Assembly: GCA_037783415.1 (NCBI GenBank)
Contig: JAZGTN010000088.1
Span: forward strand, 930,001 to 994,000
Direction of reading: 5' to 3'
Length of the DNA stretch: 64,000 bases
Source of the DNA: Leptasterias polaris
Lineage: Eukaryota; Echinodermata; Asteroidea; Forcipulatida; Asteriidae
The position numbers and the translations under genes were made by a program. A model generated the notes under the pieces. The model worked only from the letters and a program-made list of their open reading frames with translations, searched no databases and had not been told where the DNA came from. Numbering within the stretch: position 1 is the first letter of the stretch; each line of letters begins with the position of its first letter. Shown piece after piece: positions 1 to 11,976 of this stretch.

Positions 1-197
1 GGAACAAAGTCATGCTTCATTTGATGCGGATTTTTTAGATCCATGCTCTCCTAGCTCAGGAGTTGTCAGTGGCTTTTCCTGGCTTCCATCACGCAACTTT
101 GTAGTTGAGAACATTTTTTGCCATCTCGCAAAAGGCACGGCGTTCGGCTATCGAAACAAAGGCGACCCTATATAACTATGGAATTACTTATCTGCCA

Positions 198-243
198 TCG
201 TGCGTCGCCCGTCGTGCGTCGCCCGTCGCCCGTCGCCCGTCGC
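198..243. repeat. Short CGTCGCC-type tandem repeat
   Basis: About six imperfect copies of a CGTCGCC/CGTCGTG heptamer lie inside copy A of the tandem unit. I see no coding role. Confidence 0.6.
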
Positions 244-1140
244 ATTGTTTTAGGTCTTAACACGCATGCGCAGTGCAATTGTTAATACAAAAGAGGCCAG
301 GGCCAAAATGAATGAAGCACGAAAACAGCACAGTGTAGCACATCACAATGTATTGTAAGGTTCACACGACCCGTACAGTCTAGATATGTAATCTTCTCAA
401 GCACCAGCATCAACCCAACATACCAGGAACAATATCCCTTTTCCCCTATTAATATTGTATATTATTTCAGTGTAGTATTGCTATTATACCGAAGCATATT
501 GCCGCCACATGAATATCGTGTATACGTTAAGTCCAAACTTTTCGTGTACGTACACGATAATAGAGGTTTTTTTAAATTCATAGTCATTAGTCATAATTTA
601 CATGACTTGCTCAAAGATGATAATATTGGCAAGAACGGCAGGGATTCGAACCCCATATTCTGTTCTTGGGTCAGAAATTGAGTAAATCCTCTGCATCATA
701 AATCTAGTCTCAGAACAAATTGTGGATTAATTAACAAAAAGGACGACAAAACGTCTCTTGAAATATTGATTGTGTTATTCTGGAGAAAAGCATTGTAAGA
801 TAAATACTATTTTAGAAACATGTTATTCCCTTTTAAATGTATACACATCAGGTTGGTGCTCTCACTTTCGGTACCTCATGGAGACCAAGGACAAAACAAA
901 GCAGGGAAAACAAAAGGTCTCCACATGGAATTTCTAAACAGGGTGCTCTACACGGAAATTTGTGTACAAAGTCTATGGGAAAATGTTAAGTGCAGGGCCA
1001 AACGAAATAACAAAAGAGTGCTCCACAAGGATGCATTTTTGAGAATGTGTGCACGGTTTAGTTTGTTGATGAACTCACAAACATAATTTTGTATACAAAC
1101 AGTCTACCGAAATGTGTTCATCTCTTCCATTTTAAGGTAC

Positions 1141-1421
1141 CTTTCTACTGCATGTATGACCATTTTTTCAAACTCTTCTGGTGGAAACCACAACGTGTTC
1201 TCGGCGTAGCACCTTTTGCATTTCTGCAGCCACCTCTTTGCAATCCTCTGGTTCCGGAGGTCGAGGGTCAACCATGCTAAGTTGGTTCTCCATGAGTTGT
1301 TGCACCAGTAACAACGGTGGCAGATTCCTTTCCCATGTACACTCTGAAAAGAGTAGTTCCTTGGGATGTTTTGAGGATTAACAGGATAATCATACATAAC
1401 ATCTCGGATCTGTCTTGCCAT
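1141..1421 (-). CDS. 3CxxC-type zinc-finger gene, copy A, exon 1 (partial gene)
   Basis: Exon 1 of the first member of a three-copy tandem family, read on the minus strand from an ATG at 1421 (start MARQIRDVM). The exon ends at a possible AG|GTACCT donor after 93 codons plus 2 bases. It encodes the CxxC...W half of a zinc finger (CHRC/CYWC region, then QKCKRC) and the block FPPEEFEKMVIHAVER, which matches the layout of the 3CxxC (zf-3CxxC) fold seen in ZAR1 and receptor-transporter proteins. Compared with copies B and C it lacks three codons near the N-terminus and has several substitutions around the first cysteine pair. The second exon, holding the third CxxC motif in the other copies, should lie left of base 1. 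Function is unknown; RNA binding or protein chaperoning would be guesses from the fold. Confidence 0.6.
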
Positions 1422-1485
1422 GATAGTGTATGATGAGTGAAGTGCGGCGAAGGTTTTAGAGGTGAGCAAAATAAAGTACAGCCCA

Positions 1486-4400
1486 CCCAGCTAGCACACC
1501 CGCATTGGCCCAGACTTGGGCCGGGCCTGGCATCAGCAGGCAATAGAGCCGGCCCAGGGATGGCAGCCAGAGCTGGCCCAGGACTGGCATCATGTGGGCC
1601 AGTTCATGCCAGACCTGGCCCAAGCCATGGCGTGATCACTGCGCCAGAGCTGGCCCAAGCCATGGCGCCATCACTGTGCCAGACCTGGCCCATCACTGTG
1701 CCAGACCGGGCCCAAGAGTTCACCAGCCCCGGCCCAGATCTGGCATTAGACAAAAGAGCTGCCCCCCAAAAAAAATATATATATATATAATAATAATAAT
1801 TAAAAAATCTGTACAACGGTTTTCCTCATGTCGAAACTCAAAATTTAGCTTTCGCAGTATATTGCCCTGTAACACGTTGTTAAAATAGACAAAAACACCA
1901 TGGATCTACAAATTAAAACCTGATAGTTTTTATTGTTCAGGTAAACTGGGAGCTTGCATATCACAAGTATATTACAATCAGTAAACTGTGTATTACATGT
2001 AATTATTAAAAGGCACTGGGGGGGGGTTGGACACGTTTGGCAAGTACTCAAAATATTAGCATAAAAACTTACTTGGTAACGAGCAACGGAGAGGTGTTGA
2101 AAGTATAAAACATTGTGAGAAACCACTCCCTCTGAAGTAACGTAGTTTTTGATAAAGAGGTCATTTCTTACTAAAATATTTGAATCTGAAATTCAGACCT
2201 GAAGCCTTTTCAGGAATCTGAAAACACATAAACGTGTGCATATATTTTCACAAGGCTACAAAGTTTCTTTGTGTACCTGCTCCCCTAAAATGGACATTAA
2301 ACATTTCAGATTTGTCGGCCGCCTTTTAAAAATGTTTTAAGAGTCACTGCCTGTAAGAATGTACCAAATTAGGGGGTTCTCAAATCTTCTTCTAAAAAAA
2401 TCAGAGTGATACAACATCATACCAAACTTGCTGACTGTTTTGGTTTGGGCGTAATAAATTATCAAAGTTTCAGCCACAAAAACCTCGTAAAACGAATAGT
2501 ACATTCCCAGTAAAGGAAAAAACGTGCGCCAAGCTCGTCTCAACCAAAGTAAAACATTTTTGTTTAAACCTCCAGTTGGCACATAACAGAAGTAAAAATA
2601 AAATGTTGGGATCTCGTTGGCACGTCATGTTATGCTGACCTGAACCTTTGACGAACAGCGCCCTCGTGCCATTTTCAAGGCGTCATAACTCGATGCGACT
2701 ATAAGATCCCATGAAATAAACAAGTTCTGAAGTATATTTTGTTTCCTTGAGTCAGCAATGTAGCTTATTGATGCATATCTTTGTACACACGTACTTTTGA
2801 AAGGCAGCTTTTCAAGTCAATCTGCGCAAATTAGTAATACTGCGGACATGAAAAATAAGACCATACAAGTGCTTCAAAGATAACAAAATACTTGGCTATC
2901 AATAAAATGGCCCTGGTCTCTCTACTGTGATCATGGACACTGGAAGAATTGTTCTAATCATCTTCATCTTCATCATCGACGTGAGCATGCCCAGTTATAT
3001 TATAACAGTTCTCCCTGGCGCACTTACAGAGATCTGTACACGTGTTGGAGTCGCTGCATTTGTTCATCTTGCAACTCCCAGGGGGACAGTTTGCCACACA
3101 ATCCTGGCTGTTAATTTGAAGGAGAAGAGCAGTGTTGGTGCTGTCTATTGCTGCTTGCTGTAGGTGCTTCCCATCGTTGGTTGAGCATGTGGCAAGCCTT
3201 TCTGTTTTCCTCTTGCGTGTATGAGCCTCTACAAAATATTGCTCCCTCTGACATATCACACATATCTCTGGTAATACATGCTCAGATCTGGATTTCCCTC
3301 TCGTCTCCATACTAGAACGTAGAACACGTTTCTTCTTGATCGGTCTTTCTTCTAATACACAAAGAAACAAAAAAGTAACAAAATAAATAACTTGCGGGGA
3401 ACGCTATCAAATCGACCCTAAGCTTGCAAAGCATTTAAAAAAATTATAGCAAGTTAAATCCAAGCAAAAGATTCAGTTATTTAGCTCAGTGACCTTTAGA
3501 AGTGAAGCATGTTTTAAACACAATTAACACGAATATAAATAAATCACGATTGTGATTGTGAACCTTTAGCGGCCATGATGTTAAGGTACGTGTAGAAATA
3601 ATGTAACTTAAATCCATCCACCGTGTCCACTGAAATTTGTCAATGAGAAATTTTTCTACAGAAAATTCAAAATAATGGGTGAGAAAGTGCTCATTGAAAA
3701 AATTAATTGAACTGATTTACATCAAAATTTACTAGCAATTATCCAAGGACTACGTAATCAAATCAGGAGCTACATTAACATTGTACAATATGTGCATCAT
3801 CATGATCATACGTGATGGTCATGAGGGTGTAGTGTACTTGGGAGCAGACTCCTGTCAATATTTCAAGAGGAGTTCAGTGTTCCAGATACTGGATTTAGAA
3901 AGGATGCAAAATAATAATGTATCCACTGCCACCTTTTCTCTAGTGTAAAGTTGCAACCTGGCAAAAATATTTTTCCTGAAAAGGTAAGATTAGCATGATT
4001 TATAATTATATGGGTTTGGGTTTGGTTTAAAATTTAGAATCCTTCAAATATGTAGGCCATGTAGGCCACTATTTTTGAAGAAAAGGTGATGATTGGATAC
4101 TGCAAACAGATCAAACTTCAAACTTTACGACAGAAAGATCAACACCATGATGATGATTTCAAATTTTTGTGAACTAAAATTAGTAAAAAAACATTGGCTC
4201 AAACTGGGCATAATGACTAAAATTGCACATACCTGTACTAGCGGAGCTACTGGCAAGCATTTCTTTGCTCTTTGCCATCCGTTGGCTTACTCGCAAAATA
4301 TGCTGCTTGTCTGTGAATCGGGAGTAACAAATGCGGTGAAATCCGGCATCGCTCGGAATTGGCATCGTCGCTACAACGCTGTCCCCATCATGATCATCCA

Positions 4401-5329
4401 TGTCTGTCGAATTCTGCAGCATGTTTTGGGGTGAAACCTTTCGCAATTTCGGCCTGATTGCCCTCCAAATTCTGCCACTGTAGAGCACACTCTATAAAAC
4501 GAGCCCATGTCTTGCTGTTACATTTAACTACAGTGGATTTTCTGGCCGGGAAAATACACATATAACAACTTATCTGAAAAAATTCTTCGTCGCTCGATAA
4601 CACTTCGTCTGCAGAAGAGTCGGCCATTTTGTGCTATCCTGATATTGATAGTAGAGCGCTTCTTATTGGTCGGTACGGACTAACTGGACGTACGGCTTTT
4701 CTGATTGGCTAGCCATTTTAATAGAGGCTCGGGCATTTTACAAAAGAATGTAAAAAATATTGAGACGTTTCTTTATAGTATTGTGAAATAAAAAAACTAA
4801 ACTTTTGTTTTTAAAAAGAACGATTTATCAATTTATAAATTAATTAAAACAATTTTAACTTCAGAATTTAATTCAAGTTTAATAGTTTAAAAAAAAAAAA
4901 AATTTAAATTTAATTTAAAATTATTTAAATAAAATGATAAATTACAATTAAAATTGTATATATATATATATCTGTCAGCACACTGTAAACTGTACAGGAA
5001 TTATTATTTTTTGCCTGGCCTGGCCCACACTTGGGCCAGGTCCAGCATTATTTGGCATGGACTATTGGAGTATTTTTATTTATTTATTTATTGGCACTCA
5101 CTTTTAAAACAGTGGCACACACCCAACACTACAAGTATATAGGTGGTGCGTCCATATACAAATTATTCAAGTTACAAATATGCTGTATAAACGATTTAGA
5201 ATACAAAAGTACAGTGCATGTAGTAGACATAATTAACATCGCAGAAATACATATACATGTCTGTATACCCGTAGGTACATAGTTTGAACACATACATAAC
5301 ATTTAGACATACAGAATATCGAAGCAATA

Positions 5330-5362
<33 letters not shown>

Positions 5363-5743
5363 ATAATAATGCAATGTAATATATACATGCAATGTAAGAC
5401 ACAATGTATAAAGAATACAGGGAATTAATTAATTAGCGCTGTTGTTGATTTTCCAGAACTAGTACTGCAGCTTATATAACTTAATGATCAGTATAATATT
5501 ATATCCAGTCGTATCATTTAAATTGTACATAACTAGTCTGTGATATTGTTATATAATTCCGTCCTAGCTTTCCATGCACATAATAAAAATTGTTTGCATC
5601 CTTGGTCAAGTATACGACTGATGCCACCACTGATGCCACCACTGGGCCACATGTGGTCCAGAGGTGGCATCAGCTGGGCCAGTCCATGCCATATAATGCC
5701 AGGCCCGGCCCAAGTCTGGGCCAATGCGGGTGTGCTAGCTGGG
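1486..5743. mobile_element. 4.26-kb DNA transposon with perfect 48-bp TIRs
   Basis: The ends 1486-1533 and 5696-5743 are perfect inverted repeats of 48 bp, beginning CCCAGCTAGCACACCCGCAT. Copies B and C of the host unit give the empty site: their sequence continues straight from GTACAGCCCA to GTCTGTCTCC, whereas copy A is split there. Flanks CAGCCCA (left) and CAGAGCC (right) may be a decayed target duplication. GGCCCA-rich subterminal repeats fill 1534-1750 and 5610-5695, and a related block sits at 5010-5060. Inside are a spliced but frameshifted minus-strand gene (2954-4627), a TA microsatellite near 4957-4971, an ATTT run near 5077-5092 and a poly(A)/TAA tract at 5331-5370. I do not recognise a transposase, so the superfamily is open and the element may be non-autonomous. 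Confidence 0.9.
2954..4627 (-). pseudogene. Transposon-borne two-exon Cys-rich gene, frameshifted
   Basis: Minus-strand gene inside the 48-bp-TIR element. Exon 1 (4233-4627) starts MADSSADEVLSSDEE and has a CYMC pair, a KTWARFIECALQWQ block and, in the next frame, GFHRICYSRFTDKQHI. It ends at a good donor (ACAG|GTATGT). Exon 2 (2954-3351) follows the acceptor TATTAG; the phase-1 junction is correct. It contains CVICQ, a KTERLATCST segment, a cysteine cluster (CTDLCKCARENC) and an acidic tail DDEDEDD. One +1 shift is needed within exon 1, about 4415-4440, near the run CACCCCAAAAC, so this copy is broken or the assembly has a one-base error. The CxxC / HxxCY / terminal CxC architecture resembles, from memory, a large uncharacterised family in marine invertebrate genomes. 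I cannot say whether it is transposon machinery or a captured host gene. Confidence 0.55.
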
Positions 5744-6089
5744 CAGAGCCTGTCTGTCTCCTGACAAAGACAACAGCAAGATAGCTGAAAAAGAAAAAAG
5801 ATAGATTTCTTTTTAATAATCTAAACCAATAACATGATGGGAGGCCTATATGGGAGTGGTCGACCGTTCATACACTAGACAGCCGCAATCATAAACAGTC
5901 AACAAAAACAAATCTTATGAAGTCTGATCAACTTGTACATGCACAAAGTAAACCTGGTAATTAATGGTGTTGGATACTGCCACAGCCCTCAGCGACAAGA
6001 TTTCTTGAAAAGTCACACGATTGAGCTTACTTTCCACGGTTGTCAATCGGGAATTAACGTGTGTCTGACTTATTTCACTGTCTCAAACA
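5744..6089. repeat. Tandem unit R, copy A (segment between two transposons)
   Basis: This matches 10375-10730 and 15464-15815: the CTCCTGACAAAGAC block, then the segment ending at CACTGTCTCAAAC. It joins the left part of copy A once the transposon is removed. Bases 6082-6089 form the left target duplication of the next element. Confidence 0.75.
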
Positions 6090-7186
6090 AGGAAGGCACT
6101 AAAAACTAACGCTTCCAGCGGTTCGGTGCCTTTCGGCCGGTCGGGTGCCTTTCGGATGCGACGGATACACGCACACGCACACGTACGTCCGTCCGTGCCT
6201 TGCATGCCAATTTGGATGAACTGTGCAGTGTGTGTGCCGTTCTTCAGTAGTAGAAGCATGGGCTCCATGGTAGGGTTGCCTGCCTAGACCTGAGGGCAGC
6301 GCGGTTATGGACGGTAGAGGGGAGGGAGGGGAGAAGTGAATCAATCGAGGACGACAATATTGTCCGTTGTGATGTGCTATTCATTTTTGGCAGATCTTTC
6401 GTTGGTAGTGGATTATACAGACTGAGGGTCTTCCTAAATTGAAAATAGGCCTAACTCATAACTGCCTATGGGAAATTCACACCTCTGGTGAATTTTCAGT
6501 TCCCCCAATGGCAATAGGAAATAGCCCTTAGCCCTAGATTCAAACTGTGTGTATTGTTCAACATAATTACTTAAACAAAAATGTATGAGGGTGTTCACAG
6601 TCACAGAAGAAAAATATAAGTACACAAATATTCAAGAACATGTCAACGTTTATTTGGGTTAACTTCAGCTTAAACACAAAAACTAATAGTAGAAAATGCA
6701 ATTAAAAAGTGCTGTTTTCAAATTTGTATTCCTCTAAACAAGTACTGACAAATATATTCCAGAATATGTCAACGTTTATTTAAACTAACCTCTGTGACCT
6801 GGTTATTAAAAATTCCCATGATTAAATACAAGTGCTGTTCCCCATATCAAGGAACAGGTCTCGGACGTTAGTACATGAAGCAAACTAACCTCTGTGACCT
6901 GGTAATTAAAAAAATCCCATTACTAAATACAAATGCTGTTTTAAAATATGTTTTTCCATCCTCATATCAAGGAACAGGTCTCAGACGTTAGTACATGAAG
7001 CAAACTAACCTCTGTGACCTGGTTATTAAAAAATCCCATGATTAAATACAAGTGCTGTTCCCCATATCAAGGAACAGGTCTCAGACGTTAGTACATGAAG
7101 CAAACTAACCTCTGTGACCTGGTAATTAAAAACGACCGGCCGAGGAGGCACCGAACCGCTGAAAGCGTTAGTTTTTAGTGCCTTCC
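6090..7186. mobile_element. 1.1-kb element with 54-bp TIRs and 8-bp TSD
   Basis: Ends 6090-6143 and 7133-7186 are near-perfect inverted repeats (GGAAGGCACTAAAAACTAAC..., one or two mismatches plus a small gap). The octamer CTCAAACA occurs immediately outside both ends (6082-6089 and 7187-7194). Copies C and D read through this point without the insert. An 8-bp duplication fits hAT or P superfamilies, but the terminal bases are not typical of either. There is no long ORF. The right half is a tandem repeat (6783-7132), so this is a non-autonomous element. Confidence 0.9.
6783..7132. repeat. Alternating 100/120-bp minisatellite inside the 54-bp-TIR element
   Basis: The phrase AACTAACCTCTGTGACCTGG recurs near 6783, 6883, 7003 and 7103, separated by TATCAAGGAACAGGTCTC and GACGTTAGTACATGAAGC blocks. 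Spacings of about 100, 120 and 100 bp point to two unit types. It abuts the right TIR directly. Confidence 0.85.
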
Positions 7187-10100
7187 CTCAAACACACACT
7201 AAACAGTGAAAGGGAATTCACCCTCATAGCGCCACCACGCGGGGGGAATGGCGTCAATTTCCCATGCGCTGATGCACTACACATCACTAAGTTAATTGCT
7301 TCGTTAAGGCTTGAGAAATAGTTAAACGGAATTGGGGACATTGGAAGACATCGTCAAAATATAGTTCTAGACTTTAAGAGATCATCAATCATGGGGTCCA
7401 ATATGTTTCATGTGAACGGATCATGGTCTCGGCTGACCCAGGCATGACCTGTCCAAGTGGCAATGGGTCCGGAGTCTACCGGGCTAAAGTGTGTACTCAA
7501 CTTTTGCAGTAATTCAGAGAGAATCTCTGGAGATTTCCACTGGAATGACTTTCAAGTAACTTTTTTTTAGATTTGAACTTTTGGGTGCTTACCAACTTAC
7601 CAACTGAAGCGCAATGATCATTCTTTGGAATTGCGCTGTATAAGAGCCGATATTATTATTTAATAATATTGATGACGTCACTGTAACATCCACACCACTG
7701 GTCCGTCAATAAGTCTTGAATCCAGTGGTTCTGAACCTGGATGTATCACGTGGCTGGATCGTAAGGCCCGGGCTTAAGGAATGCCGAAACAATTATAGTC
7801 TCTCAAAACAATTCTTATATAAAACAATGTTTACTATAAATAAAGGACATGGTACTATTATTATTATTATTATTATTATTATTTATTCGGCCATTTCACA
7901 AAAAACAATAACAATACTGTACATGTATTTGCAAATAAAATTTTAGTAAGAGGAAAAAAATAAAATAAACATGTAGGCATACAGGCTAAATAGCAACTAA
8001 AGCACTGGTCCTGAATGAAGATGAATATTGCAAAATACAAGAATCAATCATGCTTACTTACTCCATAATAGTTAATTTTAGAAGTCGGTTGGTTATGTTC
8101 TCGGATACAAGGAGTATTAACGGCAGCAGTCTTTGTTTGATGAGATGGTATTATAATTTAGAGTCTGATTTTGCCGAGTTGTTGGTTTATTCCCTTTAAT
8201 GTTGGACCTTTGAGTCTCCGTGATGCAGATGGGCGTCAATGCTGAGTTGTCTTCCCACAAACCATATACTTAAAATTTGATAAGTATGTTAATAGTATCT
8301 GCAGACCAATCAACCGATACAGCGGCAGCCATCTTGTTTTATCTCATATTCAAACCAAACAAAATCAAAGGCTGAACTGGACAACGGTCTCGACCGTTAA
8401 TGATATAAATACAATAATCAGTATTAATTAGCTTGTATATGGGGAGTTGAACGTGACAAAGGTAATGGAAGTATTGTAAAAAATATTTAAAAAATTAAAA
8501 GGAAAATAATCAAGTGTAAAATGTTGAACACTCCTCATAATGTTATGATTAGGCTATATAATATTTTTTTTAAACTAGCACTTGAAATTTGGCATCCTTT
8601 GTGGATCAGTTAAAATAAACAAAAACAAATAATTGAACTTAAAAATAAATTATTATAAGTTTTTAATCAGGTGGTGTTTCTGGTGTACAGAGCATTTTTG
8701 AAAAGGATAAATTGTACTGTATGAAGTCACTCTAAAAATGTCATCACAATAAATGATTTATATTACTGAGTTGGGTTGATTAGCACACATATCGATTTTC
8801 AGCTTGTTTGTAGTTTCACTACTTAACATGCATTTACTGCATTGTGTCAAAAGCGTCACACAACAAAATTCAAAATTCAAAATCTCAAAATTCAAAAGCT
8901 CTTAGTTTTTGCCACTTATAACCAGCATTTCCTTTTTCCGTATCCACATCGTTCACACAGGCTTTGTTGGTGTGGAGGTCTTCGATCATCGTCGTCAATG
9001 CGGTTCCTATTGCCTCGGTAGCTCCCATTTTGCAACCTCATATATCTTTGGGAAAATGAGATGAAATGAAAAAAACACTGGGCATTAACTCTTGAAATGA
9101 AAACTGTTTCCCTTAATCTTCGTATTTTGACACCACTCCCTAAACATACAGGCGATTAGGTTTAGTATTGGGTTAACTTGGGTAACCCTACAACCATTGG
9201 CATACAGGAGCAATCAATGTGTTAACAATTTTGATATATTTTTTCGAATTTAGCTTGACCCACCCACCCCAAATTTTAAAATATAGACACTATTTTATAA
9301 ACACTGAAGAACAAAGTGGTGCTTCGGTTGAGCTGAGGTGGATGTTTTATTTTAATTGTAAACCGAATTTCAAATTTCAGTTATTTATTTTGACCCACCT
9401 ACCCACAATTTCGAAAAAAATTATTTTTCAATAAACAATATTCTTAAACGCCATTATTGACAATAGTATCACACCTGTATCCTGAGGTACATACCAAATA
9501 ACTTTATGTTAAACTTAATCCCCAAAACAACAAACACAAAATACATCTGCCCTAATAAAGTGTTTTTATTTAGCTCTTGAATGAAAAGAAGCCATAGCAT
9601 TACAGGACTTGCTCAAAGATCATGATAATTTGTTGGCGAGAAAGGCAGGGATTCCAACCCCATATTCTGTTCTTGGGTCAGAAATTAAAGCAGGCCCACA
9701 ACTACGTACTCTGCAACAAAAATCTAGTCTCAAAACACATTTGGATTAACAGACAAGGAAAACAAAACATCTCTTAAAATACTTCGATCTGATTGTGTTA
9801 TTCTAGAGAATGGTATGATAAAATTATACTACTTTATCTATAAAATACTATTTTTGATCTGTGATCAGCTGTACGGTTACCTTTTTAAGGTAAACACAAA
9901 TCAGGTTGGTGGGTTTAGTTTGTTGATGAACTCACAAACATTATTGTGTACCAACGCAAAACAGTTTACCGAAAAGTGGTCATCTCTTTTACTTTACTAG
10001 GTACCTTTCTACTGCATGTATGACCATTTTTTCAAACTCTTCTGGTGGAAACCACAACTTGTTCTCGGCTTTGCACCCTTTGCATTTCTGCAGCCACGCC

Positions 10101-10735
10101 CTTGCAATCCTCTGGTTCCGGAGGTCGAGGGTCAACCACGCTAGGTTGGTACTCCAGGAGTTCTTGCATTTGTTACAACGTCGGCAGATTCCTTTCCCAT
10201 GTACACTCTGAAAAGAGTAGTTCATTGGGATGTCTTGAGGATTAACAGGATCATCAAACGCATCATTCATAACATCTCGGATCAGTCTTGCCATGATTAT
10301 GAATATGATAGTGAAGGAGCACAAGGGAAGTGCGAAGGTGAGCAAAATAAAGTACAGCCCAAATCCCGTCCGCCTCCTGACAAAGACTACAGCAAAATAG
10401 CTGAAAGTGAAGAAAAGAGAGCTTTCTTTTTAATAATCACAACCATTGACGGGATTAGGTGGGATGCCCATAATATGGGAATGGTCGACCGTCCAGACAC
10501 TAGACTGCATGCAATCATGAGCAGTAGCGCATGCACAACAAAAACAAATCTTATAAAGTCTGATCAACTTACTTGTACATAAAATAAACCTGGTAATGGT
10601 GTTGGATACTGCAAAAGCCCACAGCGACAAGAACAAGGTATTTTCTTGAAAAGTCACACGCCGGGAGCTTATACTTTCTATGTTGTCAATCGGGAAATAT
10701 CGTGTGTCTGACTCATTTCACTGTCTCAGATCAAA
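7187..10735. repeat. Tandem unit R, copy B
   Basis: Copy B starts with the CTCAAACAC...CATAGCGCCACCACGCGGGG block, passes TTAAGAGATCATCAATCATG (7376), GTCCGTCAATAAGTCTTGA (7701) and the minus-strand 3CxxC gene (8916-10294), and ends near the CACTGTCTCAGATC block. It lacks the ~170-bp block at 14241-14430 of copy C and the telomere-like stretch of copy C. A TTA microsatellite sits at 7857-7883. Confidence 0.75.
8916..10294 (-). CDS. 3CxxC-type zinc-finger gene, copy B (two exons)
   Basis: Minus-strand gene of 140 codons. Exon 1 (10005-10294) starts MARLIRDVMND and ends phase 2 at AG|GTACCT. Exon 2 (8916-9045) follows CCCAAAG and begins YMRLQNGSYRG; the junction restores an arginine codon, and the stop TAA lies at 8916-8918. 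Exon 1 carries CRRCNKCKNSW and QKCKGC, then FPPEEFEKMVIHAVER. Exon 2 carries the third motif, LCERCGYGKRKC, preceded by an acidic DDDD stretch. Three CxxC pairs in this order, with the conserved W and the hydrophobic helix, are diagnostic of zf-3CxxC proteins such as ZAR1 (RNA-binding, oocyte) and RTPs (receptor transport). Length is about 139 residues with no signal peptide or membrane segment. It differs from copy C at only a few residues (M for R near position 24; N for K and Q for H in exon 2). The donor lacks the usual +5 G, so splicing is the weakest part of the call. Confidence 0.7.
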
Positions 10736-11976
10736 CACACAATTACAAGGATAGGGAATTTCCCCCTCACAGTAACACCACACGGGGAGGGGGGGGGGGG
10801 ATGACGTCAACTCCCCATGTGCTGATGCACTACACATCACTATTAAGTTTGCTTCGGCATGGCTTGAGAGATTGTTAAACGGAAGCGGGGACATTTGAAG
10901 ACGTAAGACAACGACAACATAATAGTTCTCGACTTATGGGAGGTGTGTACAACATTTGGTAAGAATGAAAATATAAATGTTCACAGATTTGCACATAACT
11001 TACATGGTATAAAGATGGTCATGGTGGAAAACTTTCCTTGAAATAGTTTTGCTTGAAATGCCATAGTTTTTAGGAATTGAGTAAAATAATAGTCTTTATC
11101 CTGCAGGATAAATTCCGATGTTTGAAAAGTAGTCAAAACACATAAGGGGGATTTTCACCGTTTTCTCATGACTCCGAAGAACGATGTAGCTTAAACTTTC
11201 ACAGGTTTGTTATTTCATGTATATGTTGGGTCACATCAAGTTTGGATACAGGTCTTTGGCAATTACCAATGTTGTACACACCCTTTAAGAGATCATCAAT
11301 CATGGGATCCAATAATTTCGTGTTTCATATACCAAGTGAACGGAGTAGCGGTCTCGGCTGACCCAGGCATGACCTGTCCAAGTGGCCGCAATGGGTCCAG
11401 AGTCTACCGGGCTAAAGTTTGTTCTCAACTTCTGCAGTAGGCCTAAATCAGAGAGAATCTCTGGAGATTTTACCACTGGAATGACTTTCAAGTAACTTTT
11501 CAGATTGGAACTTTTTAGTGCTTACCAACTTTGGGTCATTGCGGAAAAAGCAGGACAATTTTTTTAAGCACACAGGCTGACCATGGCGATAGTGCTTTTG
11601 TAGACATTTCAAGCTATTGAGTAGTAATTAAATAACAATTTGTGTTGCTTTTTCGGAAGGCAAAAATAAAAACCGGAAGTTAGACTAATACGGAGTGTGA
11701 TTGAGTGTGGTCTTCAACGTGACATATCAAAGCCAATTTGCACAGTTTCAAGTTGCGTGAAACATGACAATTTGTCGGGGTTTTGTAACCAACTCCATAC
11801 GCTTGAGAAGGAAAGTTAACTTGTTTAACTAAAAAAGGCAACTTGTTCCCCAATATGATTTAATAGGTACTTCAGGTGTTATTCGAAAAATTGGATCTGT
11901 AAAACTTGCGCGTAAATTGCGCGTACTGTGGCTCTGAAAACATCAGACAATGCAAATGATCGCTATGTCCCGTTGA

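Larger units (their letters stand above)
1..1485. repeat. Tandem unit R, copy A (left part)
   Basis: This stretch aligns by eye with 14241-15470 of copy C. Bases 31-170 match 14241-14345, the block from about 600 matches 9608 and 14706 onward, and a 3CxxC zinc-finger exon sits at 1141-1421. The unit is cut at 1485/1486 by a 4.26-kb transposon and resumes at 5744. The left edge lies outside the window. Bases 171-477 hold no gene that I can see. Confidence 0.75.

Noticed and set aside
1437..1888. Pro/Gly-rich ORFs at the left end of the 48-bp-TIR element
   Set aside because: They read through TIR and subterminal GGCCCA repeats in several frames; not genes.
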